From Pseudomonas hydrolytica (lineage in GTDB: Bacteria > Pseudomonadota > Gammaproteobacteria > Pseudomonadales > Pseudomonadaceae), in contig NZ_CP099397.1 in assembly GCF_021495345.1 (NCBI RefSeq), positions 186,001 to 250,000 on the forward strand: a DNA stretch of 64,000 bases, given 5' to 3'. A program made the translations under genes and the position numbers. The notes beneath the pieces are model-generated. The model did no database searches. It was not told the DNA's origin and saw only the letters and a program-made list of their open reading frames with translations. Positions 26,017-34,474 of the stretch are shown piece by piece; the stretch's first letter is position 1; the number at the start of each line of letters is the position of its first letter.

Positions 26017-27234
26017 TCACGCCATCGCCTCTTCGACGATCTCGATCCAGTGCCGCACCGGCGTACGTCCGGCGCCGTCCAGATGGGTCTGGCAGCCGAT
26101 ATTGGCGGTGACGATGGCGTCGGGTTTGCCGCTTTCCAGGGCGTTGAGCTTGTTGTCGCGCAGCTGCCGCGACAGCGCCGGCTGGGTCAGCGAATAGGTG
26201 CCGGCCGAGCCGCAGCACAGATGGCCGTCCGGCACGGCGGTGAGGCCGAAACCGAGGCGCGTCAGCACGCCCTCCACCGCACCGCCGAGCTTCTGCGCAT
26301 GCTGCAGGGTGCAGGGGCAGTGGAAGGCCAGGCGCTGCTCGGCGCGCACCTGCAACTGCTCCAGCGGCTCGCCTTGCAGCACCTCGACCAGGTCCTTGGC
26401 CAGGGCGCTGACCCGCGCCGCCTTGCTCGCATAGGCGGGGTCGCTGGCGAGCAGGTGGCCGTAGTCCTTGACGAAGGCGCCGCAGCCGCTGGCGGTCTGC
26501 ACGATGGCCTCGGCGCCGGCCTCGATGGCCGGCCACCAGGCGTCGATGTTCTGCCGCGCGCGTTGCAACCCGGCTTCCTGGGCGTTGAGGTGGTAGTCCA
26601 CGGCGCCGCAGCAGCCGGCCTCGCGGATTGGTGTGACGCTGATGCCCAGACGATCCAGCACGCGCGCGGTGGCGGCGTTGGTGTTGGGCGACAGCCCCGG
26701 CTGCACGCAGCCTTCGAGCATCAGCACGCGGCGGGCATGCTGCTGCGTCGGGCGCGGCTTGGCCGGACGAACCTCGCGCGGCAGCTTGGCCTTGAGCGCG
26801 GCCGGCAGCAGCGGGCGCAGGGCCAGACCGGTCTGGGTCAGCGCCTTGAACAGCGCCGGGCGCGGCACCACGGCGCGCAGGCCCTGGCGCAGCAGGCGTT
26901 GGCTCGGCGGCCGCGGTACCGTGAGTTCGACCAGCTCGCGGCCGATATCCAGCAGGTCGTGGTACTGCACGCCGGAGGGGCAGGTGGTTTCGCAGTTGCG
27001 ACAGGTCAGGCAGCGATCCAGGTGCTGCTGGGTCTTGGCGGTCACTTCGCCGCCTTCGAGCATCTGCTTGATCAGGTAGATGCGCCCGCGCGGACCGTCC
27101 AGCTCGTCGCCGAGCAACTGGTAGGTCGGGCAGGTGGCATTGCAGAAGCCGCAGTGCACGCAGGAGCGCAGTACCCGCTCGGCTTCCTCGGCGCGTGGCA
27201 GACGTTTGGCTTGTTCACTCAGGTTGGTCTGCAC
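26017..27234 (-). CDS. glcF: Glycolate oxidase iron-sulfur subunit GlcF
   Basis: The 405-residue protein has two [4Fe-4S] motifs, CVHCGFCNATCP (Cys25, 28, 31, 35) and CLTCRNCETTCP, then two CCG domains (EAGCCGAVDYH; HLCCGSAGTYSL). It passes electrons from the flavin subunits GlcD and GlcE toward the respiratory chain. The spacing to glcE is only 3 bp. Length agrees with E. coli GlcF (407). Confidence 0.95.
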   Translation of the reverse strand: MQTNLSEQAKRLPRAEEAERVLRSCVHCGFCNATCPTYQLLGDELDGPRGRIYLIKQMLEGGEVTAKTQQHLDRCLTCRNCETTCPSGVQYHDLLDIGRELVELTVPRPPSQRLLRQGLRAVVPRPALFKALTQTGLALRPLLPAALKAKLPREVRPAKPRPTQQHARRVLMLEGCVQPGLSPNTNAATARVLDRLGISVTPIREAGCCGAVDYHLNAQEAGLQRARQNIDAWWPAIEAGAEAIVQTASGCGAFVKDYGHLLASDPAYASKAARVSALAKDLVEVLQGEPLEQLQVRAEQRLAFHCPCTLQHAQKLGGAVEGVLTRLGFGLTAVPDGHLCCGSAGTYSLTQPALSRQLRDNKLNALESGKPDAIVTANIGCQTHLDGAGRTPVRHWIEIVEEAMA

Positions 27235-27237
27235 GTC

Positions 27238-28293
27238 TTATACCTCGGCGTATAGGCGGCCAGGGTTGAAGATGCCCTGGGGATCGAGCTGGTTCTTCAG
27301 CTGGCGCTGGTAGCGCAGCAGCGGCGCCGCCAGCGGCTGGAAGGGTTGCGCCTGGCCGGCGGCGAAGCAGGTGGCGTGGCCGCCGAGCTTGGCGGCCACG
27401 CGCTGGATCAGTTCGCCATCGGCGTCGGACTTCAGCCAGCGCTGCGCGCCGCCCCAGTCGATCAGCTGGCGGCCGGGCAGGACGAGCAGAGCGCTGTTCA
27501 GCGGCAATGACAGCCGCCACAGCGTGCCTTCGCCGGCGAAGAACGGCAGGCGCTGCTCGCGCAGCTCATACCAGTAAGCGTTGTCGATCTCCTCGCCGCC
27601 CAGGCGTTGGCGCGCGGCCAGAACCGAGCCTTCGCCGCCTTCCAGGCGCAGATGCAGCGCCGCACCGTCATGGCTGGCCGCGCTGATCGGCAGCGGCTGC
27701 TGCCCCCATTCGGCGAGCTTGTTCAGCGCCTGCTGAGCGTCCATTACCAGGCGCAGGCTGAGCACCTGACGCGGTTTGGGCAGCACCTTGAGCGACACCT
27801 CGGCGAGCAGGCCGAGGCAGCCGAAGCTGCCGGTCATCAGGCGCGACAGGTCGTAACCGGCGACGTTCTTCATCACCTCGCCGCCGAAGCGCAGCAGCTT
27901 GCCCTGGCCGGTGATCACGCGGGTGCCGAGCACCTGGTCGCGCACCGAACCGGCCCAGGGCCTGCGCGGGCCGGACAGCCCGGCGGCGACCATGCCACCC
28001 AGGGTGGCGCCATCGCCCAGGTGCGGCGGCTCGCACGGCAGCATCTGGTTGTTCGCCTCCAGCGCCGACTCGATCTCGGCCAGCGGCGTCCCGGCACGGG
28101 CGGTGAGCACCAGCTCGGTGGGGTCGTAGCTGACGATGCCGCGATGCTGACGGGTGTCCAGCACTTCGCCCGGGGTGGCACGACCCAGATGGGCCTTGCT
28201 GCCGCTGCCCTGGATGCGTAGCGGCGTGGCGCTGTTCAGCGCGTGGTTGACCTGTTCCAGCAGCGCGGCGCTGGCGTCGAAATCCTGCTGCAT
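27238..28293 (-). CDS. glcE: Glycolate oxidase FAD-binding subunit GlcE
   Basis: The start at ATG 28293 overlaps the glcD stop (ATGA), giving 351 residues; E. coli GlcE has 350. An upstream in-frame extension lies inside glcD and is rejected. The PCMH-type FAD domain shows LRIQGSGSKAHLGR, EPPHLGDGATLGGMVAAGLSG and LGTRVITGQGKLLRFGGEVMKNVAGYDLSRL-like sequence. It works with GlcD and GlcF in oxidising glycolate to glyoxylate. Confidence 0.94.
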   Translation of the reverse strand: MQQDFDASAALLEQVNHALNSATPLRIQGSGSKAHLGRATPGEVLDTRQHRGIVSYDPTELVLTARAGTPLAEIESALEANNQMLPCEPPHLGDGATLGGMVAAGLSGPRRPWAGSVRDQVLGTRVITGQGKLLRFGGEVMKNVAGYDLSRLMTGSFGCLGLLAEVSLKVLPKPRQVLSLRLVMDAQQALNKLAEWGQQPLPISAASHDGAALHLRLEGGEGSVLAARQRLGGEEIDNAYWYELREQRLPFFAGEGTLWRLSLPLNSALLVLPGRQLIDWGGAQRWLKSDADGELIQRVAAKLGGHATCFAAGQAQPFQPLAAPLLRYQRQLKNQLDPQGIFNPGRLYAEV

Positions 28294-29792
28294 CAGAAGC
28301 GCTCCAGTTCCGGGAAGGGCAGTTGGCCGTGGTGCACGTGCATGGCGCCGAACTCGGCGCAGCGGTGCAGGGTGGGGATGTTCTTGCCCGGGTTGAGCAG
28401 GCCGGCCGGGTCGAACGCCGCCTTCACCGCATGGAACAGGGTGATTTCGTCGCTGTTGAACTGCGCGCACATCTGGTTGATCTTCTCGCGGCCCACGCCG
28501 TGCTCGCCGGTGATGCTGCCGCCGACCTTGACGCAGAGTTCGAGGATCTTGCCGCCGATGGCTTCGGCGCGCTCCAGCTCGCCGGGCACGTTGGCATCGA
28601 AGAGGATCAAGGGGTGCATGTTGCCGTCGCCGGCGTGGAACACGTTGGCCACGCGCAGGCCGTATTCGGCGGACAATTCGGCGATGCCGCGCAGCACGCC
28701 CGGCAGCTCGCGGCGCGGGATGGTGCCGTCCATGCAGTAGTAGTCCGGCGAGATGCGCCCGACCGCGGGGAAGGCGTTCTTGCGCCCGGCCCAGAACTTC
28801 ACCCGTTCGGCCTCGTCGCGCGCCTGGCGCACTTCGGTGGCGCCGGCCTTCGTCAGCACCGCGCGCACCCGCTCGCAGTCGTCGGCCACGTCGGCTTCCA
28901 CGCCGTCCAGCTCGCAGAGCAGGATGGCTTCGGCTTCCACCGGGTAACCGGCGTGAATGAAATCTTCGGCGGCGCGAATGGCCAGGTTGTCCATCATTTC
29001 CAGGCCGCCGGGGATGATGCCGGCGGCGATGATGTCACCGACCGCGCGACCGGCCTTTTCCACCGAGTCGAAGGCGGCCAGCAGCACCTTGGCCACCTGC
29101 GGCTTGGGCAGCAGCTTGACCGTCACCTCGGTAACGATGCCGAGCATGCCCTCGGAGCCGGTGAACAGCGCCAGCAGGTCGAAACCCGGCGCGTCCAGGG
29201 CGTCGCTGCCGAGGGTCATGAACTCGCCCTCGACGGTGAGAATCTCCACCTTGAGCAGGTTGTGCACGGTCAGGCCGTACTTCAGGCAGTGCACGCCGCC
29301 GGCGTTTTCGGCGACGTTGCCGCCGATGGAGCAGGCGATCTGCGACGAGGGGTCCGGCGCGTAATAGAGGTCGAAGGGCGCCGCGGCCTGGGAGATCGCC
29401 AGGTTGCGCACGCCGGGCTGGACGCGGGCGAAGCGGCCTTCGCGGTTGATCTCGAGAATCTGGTTGAAGCGCGCCATCACCAGCAGGATGCCCTGCTCCA
29501 GCGGCAGCGCGCCGCCGGACAGACCGGTGCCGGCGCCGCGCGCCACCACCGGCACGCCGCGGGCATGGCAGATCTGCAGCAGTTGCTGCACCTGCTCGAT
29601 GCGCTCGGGCAGCACCACCAGCATGGGCGTGGTGCGATAGGCGGACAGGCCGTCGCACTCGTAGGGCTTGAGGTCTTCCTGGGTATGCAGGATATCGAGG
29701 TCGGGCAGGCGCTGGTGCAACTCGGCCAGCAGCGCGGCCTTGTCGACCTTGGGTAGCGCACCGTCGATGCGCTCGTCGTACAGAATGCTCAT
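28293..29792 (-). CDS. glcD: Glycolate oxidase catalytic subunit GlcD
   Basis: The 499-residue flavoprotein has an N-terminal FAD-binding PCMH domain (VVARGAGTGLSGGALPLEQG; SIGGNVAENAGGVHCLKYG) and a C-terminal FAD-oxidase domain (HAGDGNMHPLILFD; GSITGEHGVGREK). It is the probable glycolate-oxidising subunit. It is the first gene of the minus-strand glc operon and diverges from glcC, with candidate GlcC operators between them. Confidence 0.96.
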   Translation of the reverse strand: MSILYDERIDGALPKVDKAALLAELHQRLPDLDILHTQEDLKPYECDGLSAYRTTPMLVVLPERIEQVQQLLQICHARGVPVVARGAGTGLSGGALPLEQGILLVMARFNQILEINREGRFARVQPGVRNLAISQAAAPFDLYYAPDPSSQIACSIGGNVAENAGGVHCLKYGLTVHNLLKVEILTVEGEFMTLGSDALDAPGFDLLALFTGSEGMLGIVTEVTVKLLPKPQVAKVLLAAFDSVEKAGRAVGDIIAAGIIPGGLEMMDNLAIRAAEDFIHAGYPVEAEAILLCELDGVEADVADDCERVRAVLTKAGATEVRQARDEAERVKFWAGRKNAFPAVGRISPDYYCMDGTIPRRELPGVLRGIAELSAEYGLRVANVFHAGDGNMHPLILFDANVPGELERAEAIGGKILELCVKVGGSITGEHGVGREKINQMCAQFNSDEITLFHAVKAAFDPAGLLNPGKNIPTLHRCAEFGAMHVHHGQLPFPELERF

Positions 29793-29892
29793 GGCAGGCT
29801 CGTTCGTGGACGTTGTTCTTGTTGGCGGTCATGCCGCGACCTTGGGCCGCATGTTTAGGCCGCCTGGCTTCCTGCGTCCATCTTTGCCCATG

Positions 29893-29905
29893 CTGGTATG
29901 ACCAG
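29893..29905. promoter_or_regulatory. GlcC operator candidate 1 (glcD side)
   Basis: CTGGT-ATG-ACCAG is a perfect inverted repeat of the TGGT-N3-ACCA type bound by FadR-class GntR regulators. It lies about 100 bp upstream of the glcD start. Confidence 0.7.
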
Positions 29906-29999
29906 TTTCTTTCGTCAGTCTTTCACCTCGTCTCGGATAAAAGACTTATGCTTGCTGGCCTGAGCGCAGGCTTTGAGCTCAAGTGAATAGAGCTGCGAA

Positions 30000-30016
30000 A
30001 ACTGGTACGACCAGTT
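30000..30016. promoter_or_regulatory. GlcC operator candidate 2 (glcC side)
   Basis: AACTGGT-ACG-ACCAGTT is a perfect 7-bp-arm palindrome 16 bp before the glcC start, next to its ribosome site. Position suggests self-repression of glcC. The two sites are centred about 109 bp apart, so looping or paired regulation is possible. Confidence 0.75.
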
Positions 30017-30031
30017 GCGAGGAGGGCTGAG

Positions 30032-30805
30032 ATGGATGCGAAACAGGGCGCCGCACGGCGCCAGGTGAGTGACGTGGTGGCCGAGCGTATCGAGCGGCTG
30101 ATCGTCGATGGCGTGCTCAAGGTGGGCCAGCCGCTGCCCTCGGAGCGGCGCCTGTGCGAGAAGCTGGGCATCTCCCGTTCGGCGCTGCGTGAAGGGCTCA
30201 AGGTGCTGCGCGGGCGCGGCATCATCGAGACCGCGCAGGGCCGCGATTCACGCGTGGCCAAGCTCAGCGGCGAGCGCGACGCCAGCCCGCTGATGCACCT
30301 GTTCAACTCGCAGCCGCGCACCCTTTATGACCTGCTGGAGGTGCGCGGCCTGCTCGAAGGCGAGTCGGCGCGCCTGGCCGCGCTGCGCGGCACCGAGGCG
30401 GATTTCGTGCTGTTGACGCGGCGTTATGAAGAGATGCTGGCGGCCCATGCGCAGGAAAATCCGGTGGACCCGCGCGAGCATGCGCGCCTCGACCACGCCT
30501 TCCACCTGGCCATCTGCGAGGCCTCGCACAACCCGGTGCTGGTGCACACCCTGCAGTCGCTGACCGACCTGATGCTCAGCACCGTGTTCGCCTCGGTGAA
30601 CAACCTCTACCACCGCCCGGCGCAGAAGCGGCAGATCGACCGCCAGCACTCGCGCCTGTATCACGCGGTGATCGAGCGCCTGCCGGAACAGGCGCAGCGC
30701 GCCGCGCGCGACCATATCCACAGCATCCGCGACAACCTGCAGGAGATCGAGCAGGAAGAGCAGCGCCTGGTGCGCGCCACCATGCGTCTGGAGGGCTGGG
30801 CGTAG
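30032..30805 (+). CDS. glcC: GntR-family (FadR subfamily) regulator of the glc operon
   Basis: The 257-residue protein has an N-terminal winged helix (about 10-75) with VAERIERLIVDGVLKVGQPLPSERRL and SRSALREGLKVLRGRGIIE, and an all-helical FCD effector domain (YDLLEVRGLLEGESARLAA; RLDHAFHLAICEASHN). Asp/His residues in the latter usually bind a metal and a carboxylate such as glycolate. It diverges from glcD and has two TGGT-N3-ACCA sites upstream. The stop codon TAG is part of a REP-like repeat. Confidence 0.92.
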   Translation: MDAKQGAARRQVSDVVAERIERLIVDGVLKVGQPLPSERRLCEKLGISRSALREGLKVLRGRGIIETAQGRDSRVAKLSGERDASPLMHLFNSQPRTLYDLLEVRGLLEGESARLAALRGTEADFVLLTRRYEEMLAAHAQENPVDPREHARLDHAFHLAICEASHNPVLVHTLQSLTDLMLSTVFASVNNLYHRPAQKRQIDRQHSRLYHAVIERLPEQAQRAARDHIHSIRDNLQEIEQEEQRLVRATMRLEGWA

Positions 30806-30886
30806 GGCGGGTGAAACCCGCCTGATGACGGTGGCGAGTTGCCCCCGCCCTACAACCGGCGCGTTGGTGCGCGCGGCGCACCCTAC
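30802..30886. repeat. Two REP-like elements between glcC and flgA
   Basis: A GTAGGGCGGGTGAAACCCGC unit at 30802 faces CCCCCGCCCTAC ending at 30853 (family D). It is followed by GGTGCGCGCGGCGCACCCTAC at 30866-30886 (family A, minus orientation). The TAG stops of glcC (30803-30805) and of flgA (minus, 30885-30883) are both made by the GTAGGG ends of these repeats. Confidence 0.7.
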
Positions 30887-31728
30887 CTGAAGGTGCTGGT
30901 CACCACGCCTTCTTCCACCACCTGCGCCTCGATCACCTTCTGGCTGCCGAGGTTTCGCACGCGGATCACCTCGCCCTCGCGACCGTTGCCCAACGCCTCG
31001 CCGGTGGCCGAGGCGGAAATGCCGTCCTGGCTGGCGACGATGGTCACCTGCTGGCCGCGGCGCACCAGCAGCGGTGCGCTCAGCAGGCTCGGGGCGATCA
31101 GCGCGCCGGCGCGGATGCGGCGCTTGGCGCCCTGGCCAACCACCTCGTCGAGGCTGCTGTAGAAGCCGCGTGAGCTTCTGCCGACATTCACTTCCTGCAG
31201 CTGCACCTGCTCGGCGGCGATGGTCTGGCCGCGTTCGATCACCCGTGCGGCATGCACCGCGGACACGAACACGCTGGCCTGCACCAGCGCCACCCGGGTC
31301 CAGCCCGGCGTGTCGGCGCAGCGCAGCTGCAGGCGCTGACGCGCCAGGGGCGACGGGTCGTCGCTGGCGACCGTCAGCTCCAGTGCCTGGCTGCAGGCCG
31401 GCAGCTGCTCGGCGCTGCTCAGCAGCGTGATGCCGAGGTTGTGGCGCATGCCCTGCCAGGCCTGTCGTTTGGCCTCGGCGGCGAGCTGCTGCTGCATGTG
31501 CGCGGCAATCGCCTGGTCGATCTGGCCGGCGGCCTCCACCTCGGCACGCACGACGGCCGATGGCAGCAGGGCGAAGAGGAAGAGCTCCAGCGCGCAGGCG
31601 GAAAAAACCTTTCCGCTTTTCCGCTCCCGGCTGCGCCGATGCGGAAGCAGGGCGACGCGAAGAGCGCCGTGAGATCCGAGAAAATCCTTATAAATCAAAG
31701 GCCTGATGCTCTCTTGAGGGTTGGGCAC
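30883..31728 (-). CDS. flgA: Flagellar P-ring assembly chaperone FlgA
   Basis: The C-terminal two thirds matches FlgA: a SAF-like domain (RVIERGQTIAAEQVQLQEV) and the conserved ending (LVRRGQQVTIVASQDGISASATGEALGNG, then RVRNLGSQKVIEAQV). FlgA helps FlgI form the P ring in the periplasm. The start is uncertain: the GTG at 31728 overlaps the divergent flgB promoter, a TTG at 31698 is an alternative, and the secretion signal (LELFLFALLPSAVVRA) lies unusually far inside either. It is transcribed away from flgB, and a REP-like unit provides its stop codon. Confidence 0.8.
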   Translation of the reverse strand: MPNPQESIRPLIYKDFLGSHGALRVALLPHRRSRERKSGKVFSACALELFLFALLPSAVVRAEVEAAGQIDQAIAAHMQQQLAAEAKRQAWQGMRHNLGITLLSSAEQLPACSQALELTVASDDPSPLARQRLQLRCADTPGWTRVALVQASVFVSAVHAARVIERGQTIAAEQVQLQEVNVGRSSRGFYSSLDEVVGQGAKRRIRAGALIAPSLLSAPLLVRRGQQVTIVASQDGISASATGEALGNGREGEVIRVRNLGSQKVIEAQVVEEGVVTSTFR

Positions 31729-31738
31729 GCTTTGTGCT
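31722..31738 (+). promoter_or_regulatory. Sigma-54 promoter of the flgB operon
   Basis: TGGGCACGCTTTGTGCT fits the sigma-54 pattern with GGCAC and TGC cores and exact 12-bp GG-to-GC spacing (31724-31725, 31736-31737), but has mismatches at the T before TGC and just before GG. It lies 42 bp upstream of flgB. Confidence 0.6.
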
Positions 31739-31779
31739 CAAGGCACTGCAGCACAACCTTGGGTTAAGGGTACCGGTGA

Positions 31780-32133
31780 ATGAGTATACGGATTGATGAC
31801 GTGGTGGGCCTGCATGGCCGCGCCCTCGAACTGCGCATGCAGCGCAGCGAGATTCTCGCGGCCAACCTGGCCAACGAGGACACCCCGGGCTTTCTCGCCC
31901 GCGACATCGACTTCGCCGGCGAGATGCAGCGGCTCGACCCGCAGCAGCGTTTCGCCGCCAGCAGCGCGGAGCTCAAGTACCGCGTGCCGACCCAGCCGTC
32001 GCAGGACGGCAACAGCGTCGAGCTGAGTGTGGAGCAGGCCGCGTTCTCCAAGAACGCCATGGACTTCCAGACCAGCCTGACCTTTCTCAGCATGAAATTT
32101 CGCGGCCTGAAACAGGCCATCGAGGGGCGTTGA
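31780..32133 (+). CDS. flgB: Flagellar proximal rod protein FlgB
   Basis: The 117-residue protein contains the FlgB N-terminal rod motif (LRMQRSEILAANLANEDTPGFLARDIDF) and the C-terminal LSMKFRGLKQAIEGR helix. It builds the proximal rod and starts the flgBCDEFGHIJKL operon of the second flagellum. The ATG is at 31780. Confidence 0.93.
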   Translation: MSIRIDDVVGLHGRALELRMQRSEILAANLANEDTPGFLARDIDFAGEMQRLDPQQRFAASSAELKYRVPTQPSQDGNSVELSVEQAAFSKNAMDFQTSLTFLSMKFRGLKQAIEGR

Positions 32134-32135
32134 GC

Positions 32136-32564
32136 ATGGCTTTCGACTCCATCTACCGCATCGCCGGTTCGTCGATGAACGCGCAGACCGTGCGCCTCAA
32201 CACCGTGGCCAGCAACCTGGCCAACGCCGACTCGGCGGCGGCCAAGGCCGAGGACGTGTACCAGGCGCGCAAGCCGGTGTTCGCCGCCGTCTACAACAAC
32301 GATCAGCTGACCCGCGGCGTGGGCATGGGCGGCGCCCATGTGCAGGTGCTCGACGTGGTCACCGCCGGTCGCGAACCGGTGCGCCGCTACGAGCCGGACA
32401 ATCCCCTGGCCGACGACCAGGGCTACGTGTTCTACGCCGACATCGACCAGATCGAGGAAATGACCGACATGATGTCGGCCACCCGCAGCTTCGAGACCAG
32501 CGTGGAAGTGCTCAATCGCCTGAAAAGCATGCAGCAGGGCCTGCTCAAGCTCGGAGAATCCTGA
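32136..32564 (+). CDS. flgC: Flagellar proximal rod protein FlgC
   Basis: The ATG at 32136 (MAFDSIYRIAGSSM) is chosen over a TTG two codons upstream, giving 142 residues. The rod signature LNTVASNLANADSAAAKAEDVYQARKPVF and the conserved ending (MMSATRSFETSVEVLNRLKSMQQ) are present. It is a component of the proximal rod, and its stop overlaps the flgD start. Confidence 0.93.
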   Translation: MAFDSIYRIAGSSMNAQTVRLNTVASNLANADSAAAKAEDVYQARKPVFAAVYNNDQLTRGVGMGGAHVQVLDVVTAGREPVRRYEPDNPLADDQGYVFYADIDQIEEMTDMMSATRSFETSVEVLNRLKSMQQGLLKLGES

Positions 32565-33241
32565 TGACCGCGGTCAGCAACAACAGCCAGAACAACCCCG
32601 TCTACGGCATCGACGAGGCGGTCAAGCAGGCGGTCAACGTCAGCGACGCGACCCAGCTGGAAAACAACTTCCTCACCCTGATGGTCGCGCAGATCCAGAA
32701 CCAGGACCCGACCAAACCGGTGGACAGCACCGAGTTCCTCAACCAGTTCGCCGCCATGAGTCAGGTCAAAAGCCTGGAGAACATGGCCTCGCTGAGCAAG
32801 AGCAACCTGGTGCTGCTGGACAACCTGCAGACCCTCACCGCCGCCGGCCTGGTCGGCCAGGAGGTCAAGGTGGCCACCGAGAAGCTGGAGCTGGGCGCGG
32901 ACAAGGTCAGGGGCGAGGTCAACCTCGAGCATGCCGCCGGCAAGCTGACCCTGGTGGTCACCGACAGCAACGGCGTGAAGAAGGAGATCGCCCTCGGCTC
33001 CCAGGCGCCGGGACGCGTGCCCTTCGAGCTGGACCCCAAGGCCCTGGGCCTGGCGCCGGGCAGCTACAAGGTCGAGGTGCAGAGCGACAGCGGCGAGTAC
33101 CCCAAGGTCGAGGTGGCCGGCCGCGTCACCCAGGTGCGCGTCAGCGCCGAAGGCCCGGTGCTGGAGATCGTCGGCATCGGCTCGGTGCCTTTCTACAACA
33201 TCACCGAATTCGGCCAGACGCAGACCGCCGGTCTGCTCTGA
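32564..33241 (+). CDS. flgD: Hook-cap scaffold protein FlgD
   Basis: The 225-residue protein has the FlgD N-terminal motif NFLTLMVAQIQNQDPTKPVDSTEFLNQFAAMSQVKSLENM and a C-terminal FlgD Ig-like/Tudor region (about 95-220). FlgD caps the growing hook and is discarded later. It is translationally coupled to flgC (TGATG). Confidence 0.94.
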   Translation: MTAVSNNSQNNPVYGIDEAVKQAVNVSDATQLENNFLTLMVAQIQNQDPTKPVDSTEFLNQFAAMSQVKSLENMASLSKSNLVLLDNLQTLTAAGLVGQEVKVATEKLELGADKVRGEVNLEHAAGKLTLVVTDSNGVKKEIALGSQAPGRVPFELDPKALGLAPGSYKVEVQSDSGEYPKVEVAGRVTQVRVSAEGPVLEIVGIGSVPFYNITEFGQTQTAGLL

Positions 33242-33277
33242 TCCTTTCTTTCCATTGTTTTCAAAGGTCCAGTCGCC

Positions 33278-34465
33278 ATGAGTTTCAACATCGCCATGAC
33301 CGGCCTCAGTGCCGTCAACGAACAGCTCAACACCATCAGCCACAACATCGCCAACGCCGGCACCACCGGCTTCAAGTCGTCGCGCACCGAGTTCGGCAGC
33401 ATCTATGCCGACAGCCAAGCGATGGGTGTGGAAGTGCTGGCCACCACCCAGAGCATCAGCCAGGGCGGCTCCCTGGTGACCACCGGGCGCAGCCTGGACC
33501 TGGCCATCTCCGGCGGCGGCTTCTTCGTCACCCGCGGCAGCAACGGTGACGTCAGCTACACCCGCGCCGGCGTGTTCGGTGCCGACAAGGACAACTACAT
33601 CGTCAACGCCGCCGGCCTGAAGCTGCAGGGCTATCCGGTGGATGCCGCCGGCAACCTGCTGGTCGGCGCCATGGGCGACCTGCAGCTGCAGAACGCCAAC
33701 CTGCCGGCGCGCGCCACCGACAGCCTGGCCTTCGTCATGAACCTGGATTCCAACCAGAGCGTGCCGACCGCTGCGCCGTTCGATCCGGCGGACGTCAACA
33801 CCTACAACTCCACCTACACCACCAAGGTGTTCGACTCCCAGGGCAAGGAACACACCCTGACCCAGTACTTCGTCAAGACCGGCGACAACGCCTGGGAAGC
33901 CCACTACTACGCCGACGGCGCCGCCGTCGGTGGCCCGCAGGCGCTGACCTTCGGCACCAACGGCAGCCTCACCGCGCCGGTCGGCCCGGTGGCCGTCGGC
34001 TTCCCGCTGCCGGGCGTCGATCCGATGAACATCGCCATCGACTACAGCAACTCCAGCCAGTACGGCTCCGACTTCGTCGTCACCAGCAACCGCGCCAGCG
34101 GCTACGCGGCCGGCGAGCAGACCGGCCTGTCGGTGGAGAAGGACGGCATGGTCTACGCCAACTACAGCAACGGCCAGCGCATGCTGCAGGGCCAGGTGGC
34201 GCTGGCCACCTTCGCCAACGCCGGTGGCCTGAAGAACGTCAGCGGCACGGCCTGGGTGGAAAGCGCCGAGTCCGGCGCGGCGCTGATCGGCGTGCCCGGC
34301 GTCGGCCCGTTCGGCGAGCTGGTGGCTGGTTCGCTGGAGAACTCCAACGTCGACCTGACCCAGCAGCTGGTCGGCCTGATGGAGGGCCAGCGCAACTACC
34401 AGGCCAACACCAAGGTGCTGACCACCAACAAGGAACTCACCCAAGTGCTGTTCGGCGCGATCTGA
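33278..34465 (+). CDS. flgE: Flagellar hook protein FlgE
   Basis: The 395-residue protein has the N-terminal rod/hook motif (INTISHNIANAGTTGFKSSRTEF in part), a FlgE D1/D2 middle region (YTTKVFDSQGKEHTLTQYFVK) and the C-terminal EGQRNYQANTKVLTTNKELTQVLFGAI. It forms the universal joint between rod and filament. It is followed after 9 bp by flgF. Confidence 0.94.
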   Translation: MSFNIAMTGLSAVNEQLNTISHNIANAGTTGFKSSRTEFGSIYADSQAMGVEVLATTQSISQGGSLVTTGRSLDLAISGGGFFVTRGSNGDVSYTRAGVFGADKDNYIVNAAGLKLQGYPVDAAGNLLVGAMGDLQLQNANLPARATDSLAFVMNLDSNQSVPTAAPFDPADVNTYNSTYTTKVFDSQGKEHTLTQYFVKTGDNAWEAHYYADGAAVGGPQALTFGTNGSLTAPVGPVAVGFPLPGVDPMNIAIDYSNSSQYGSDFVVTSNRASGYAAGEQTGLSVEKDGMVYANYSNGQRMLQGQVALATFANAGGLKNVSGTAWVESAESGAALIGVPGVGPFGELVAGSLENSNVDLTQQLVGLMEGQRNYQANTKVLTTNKELTQVLFGAI

Positions 34466-34474
34466 GGCTGACCC

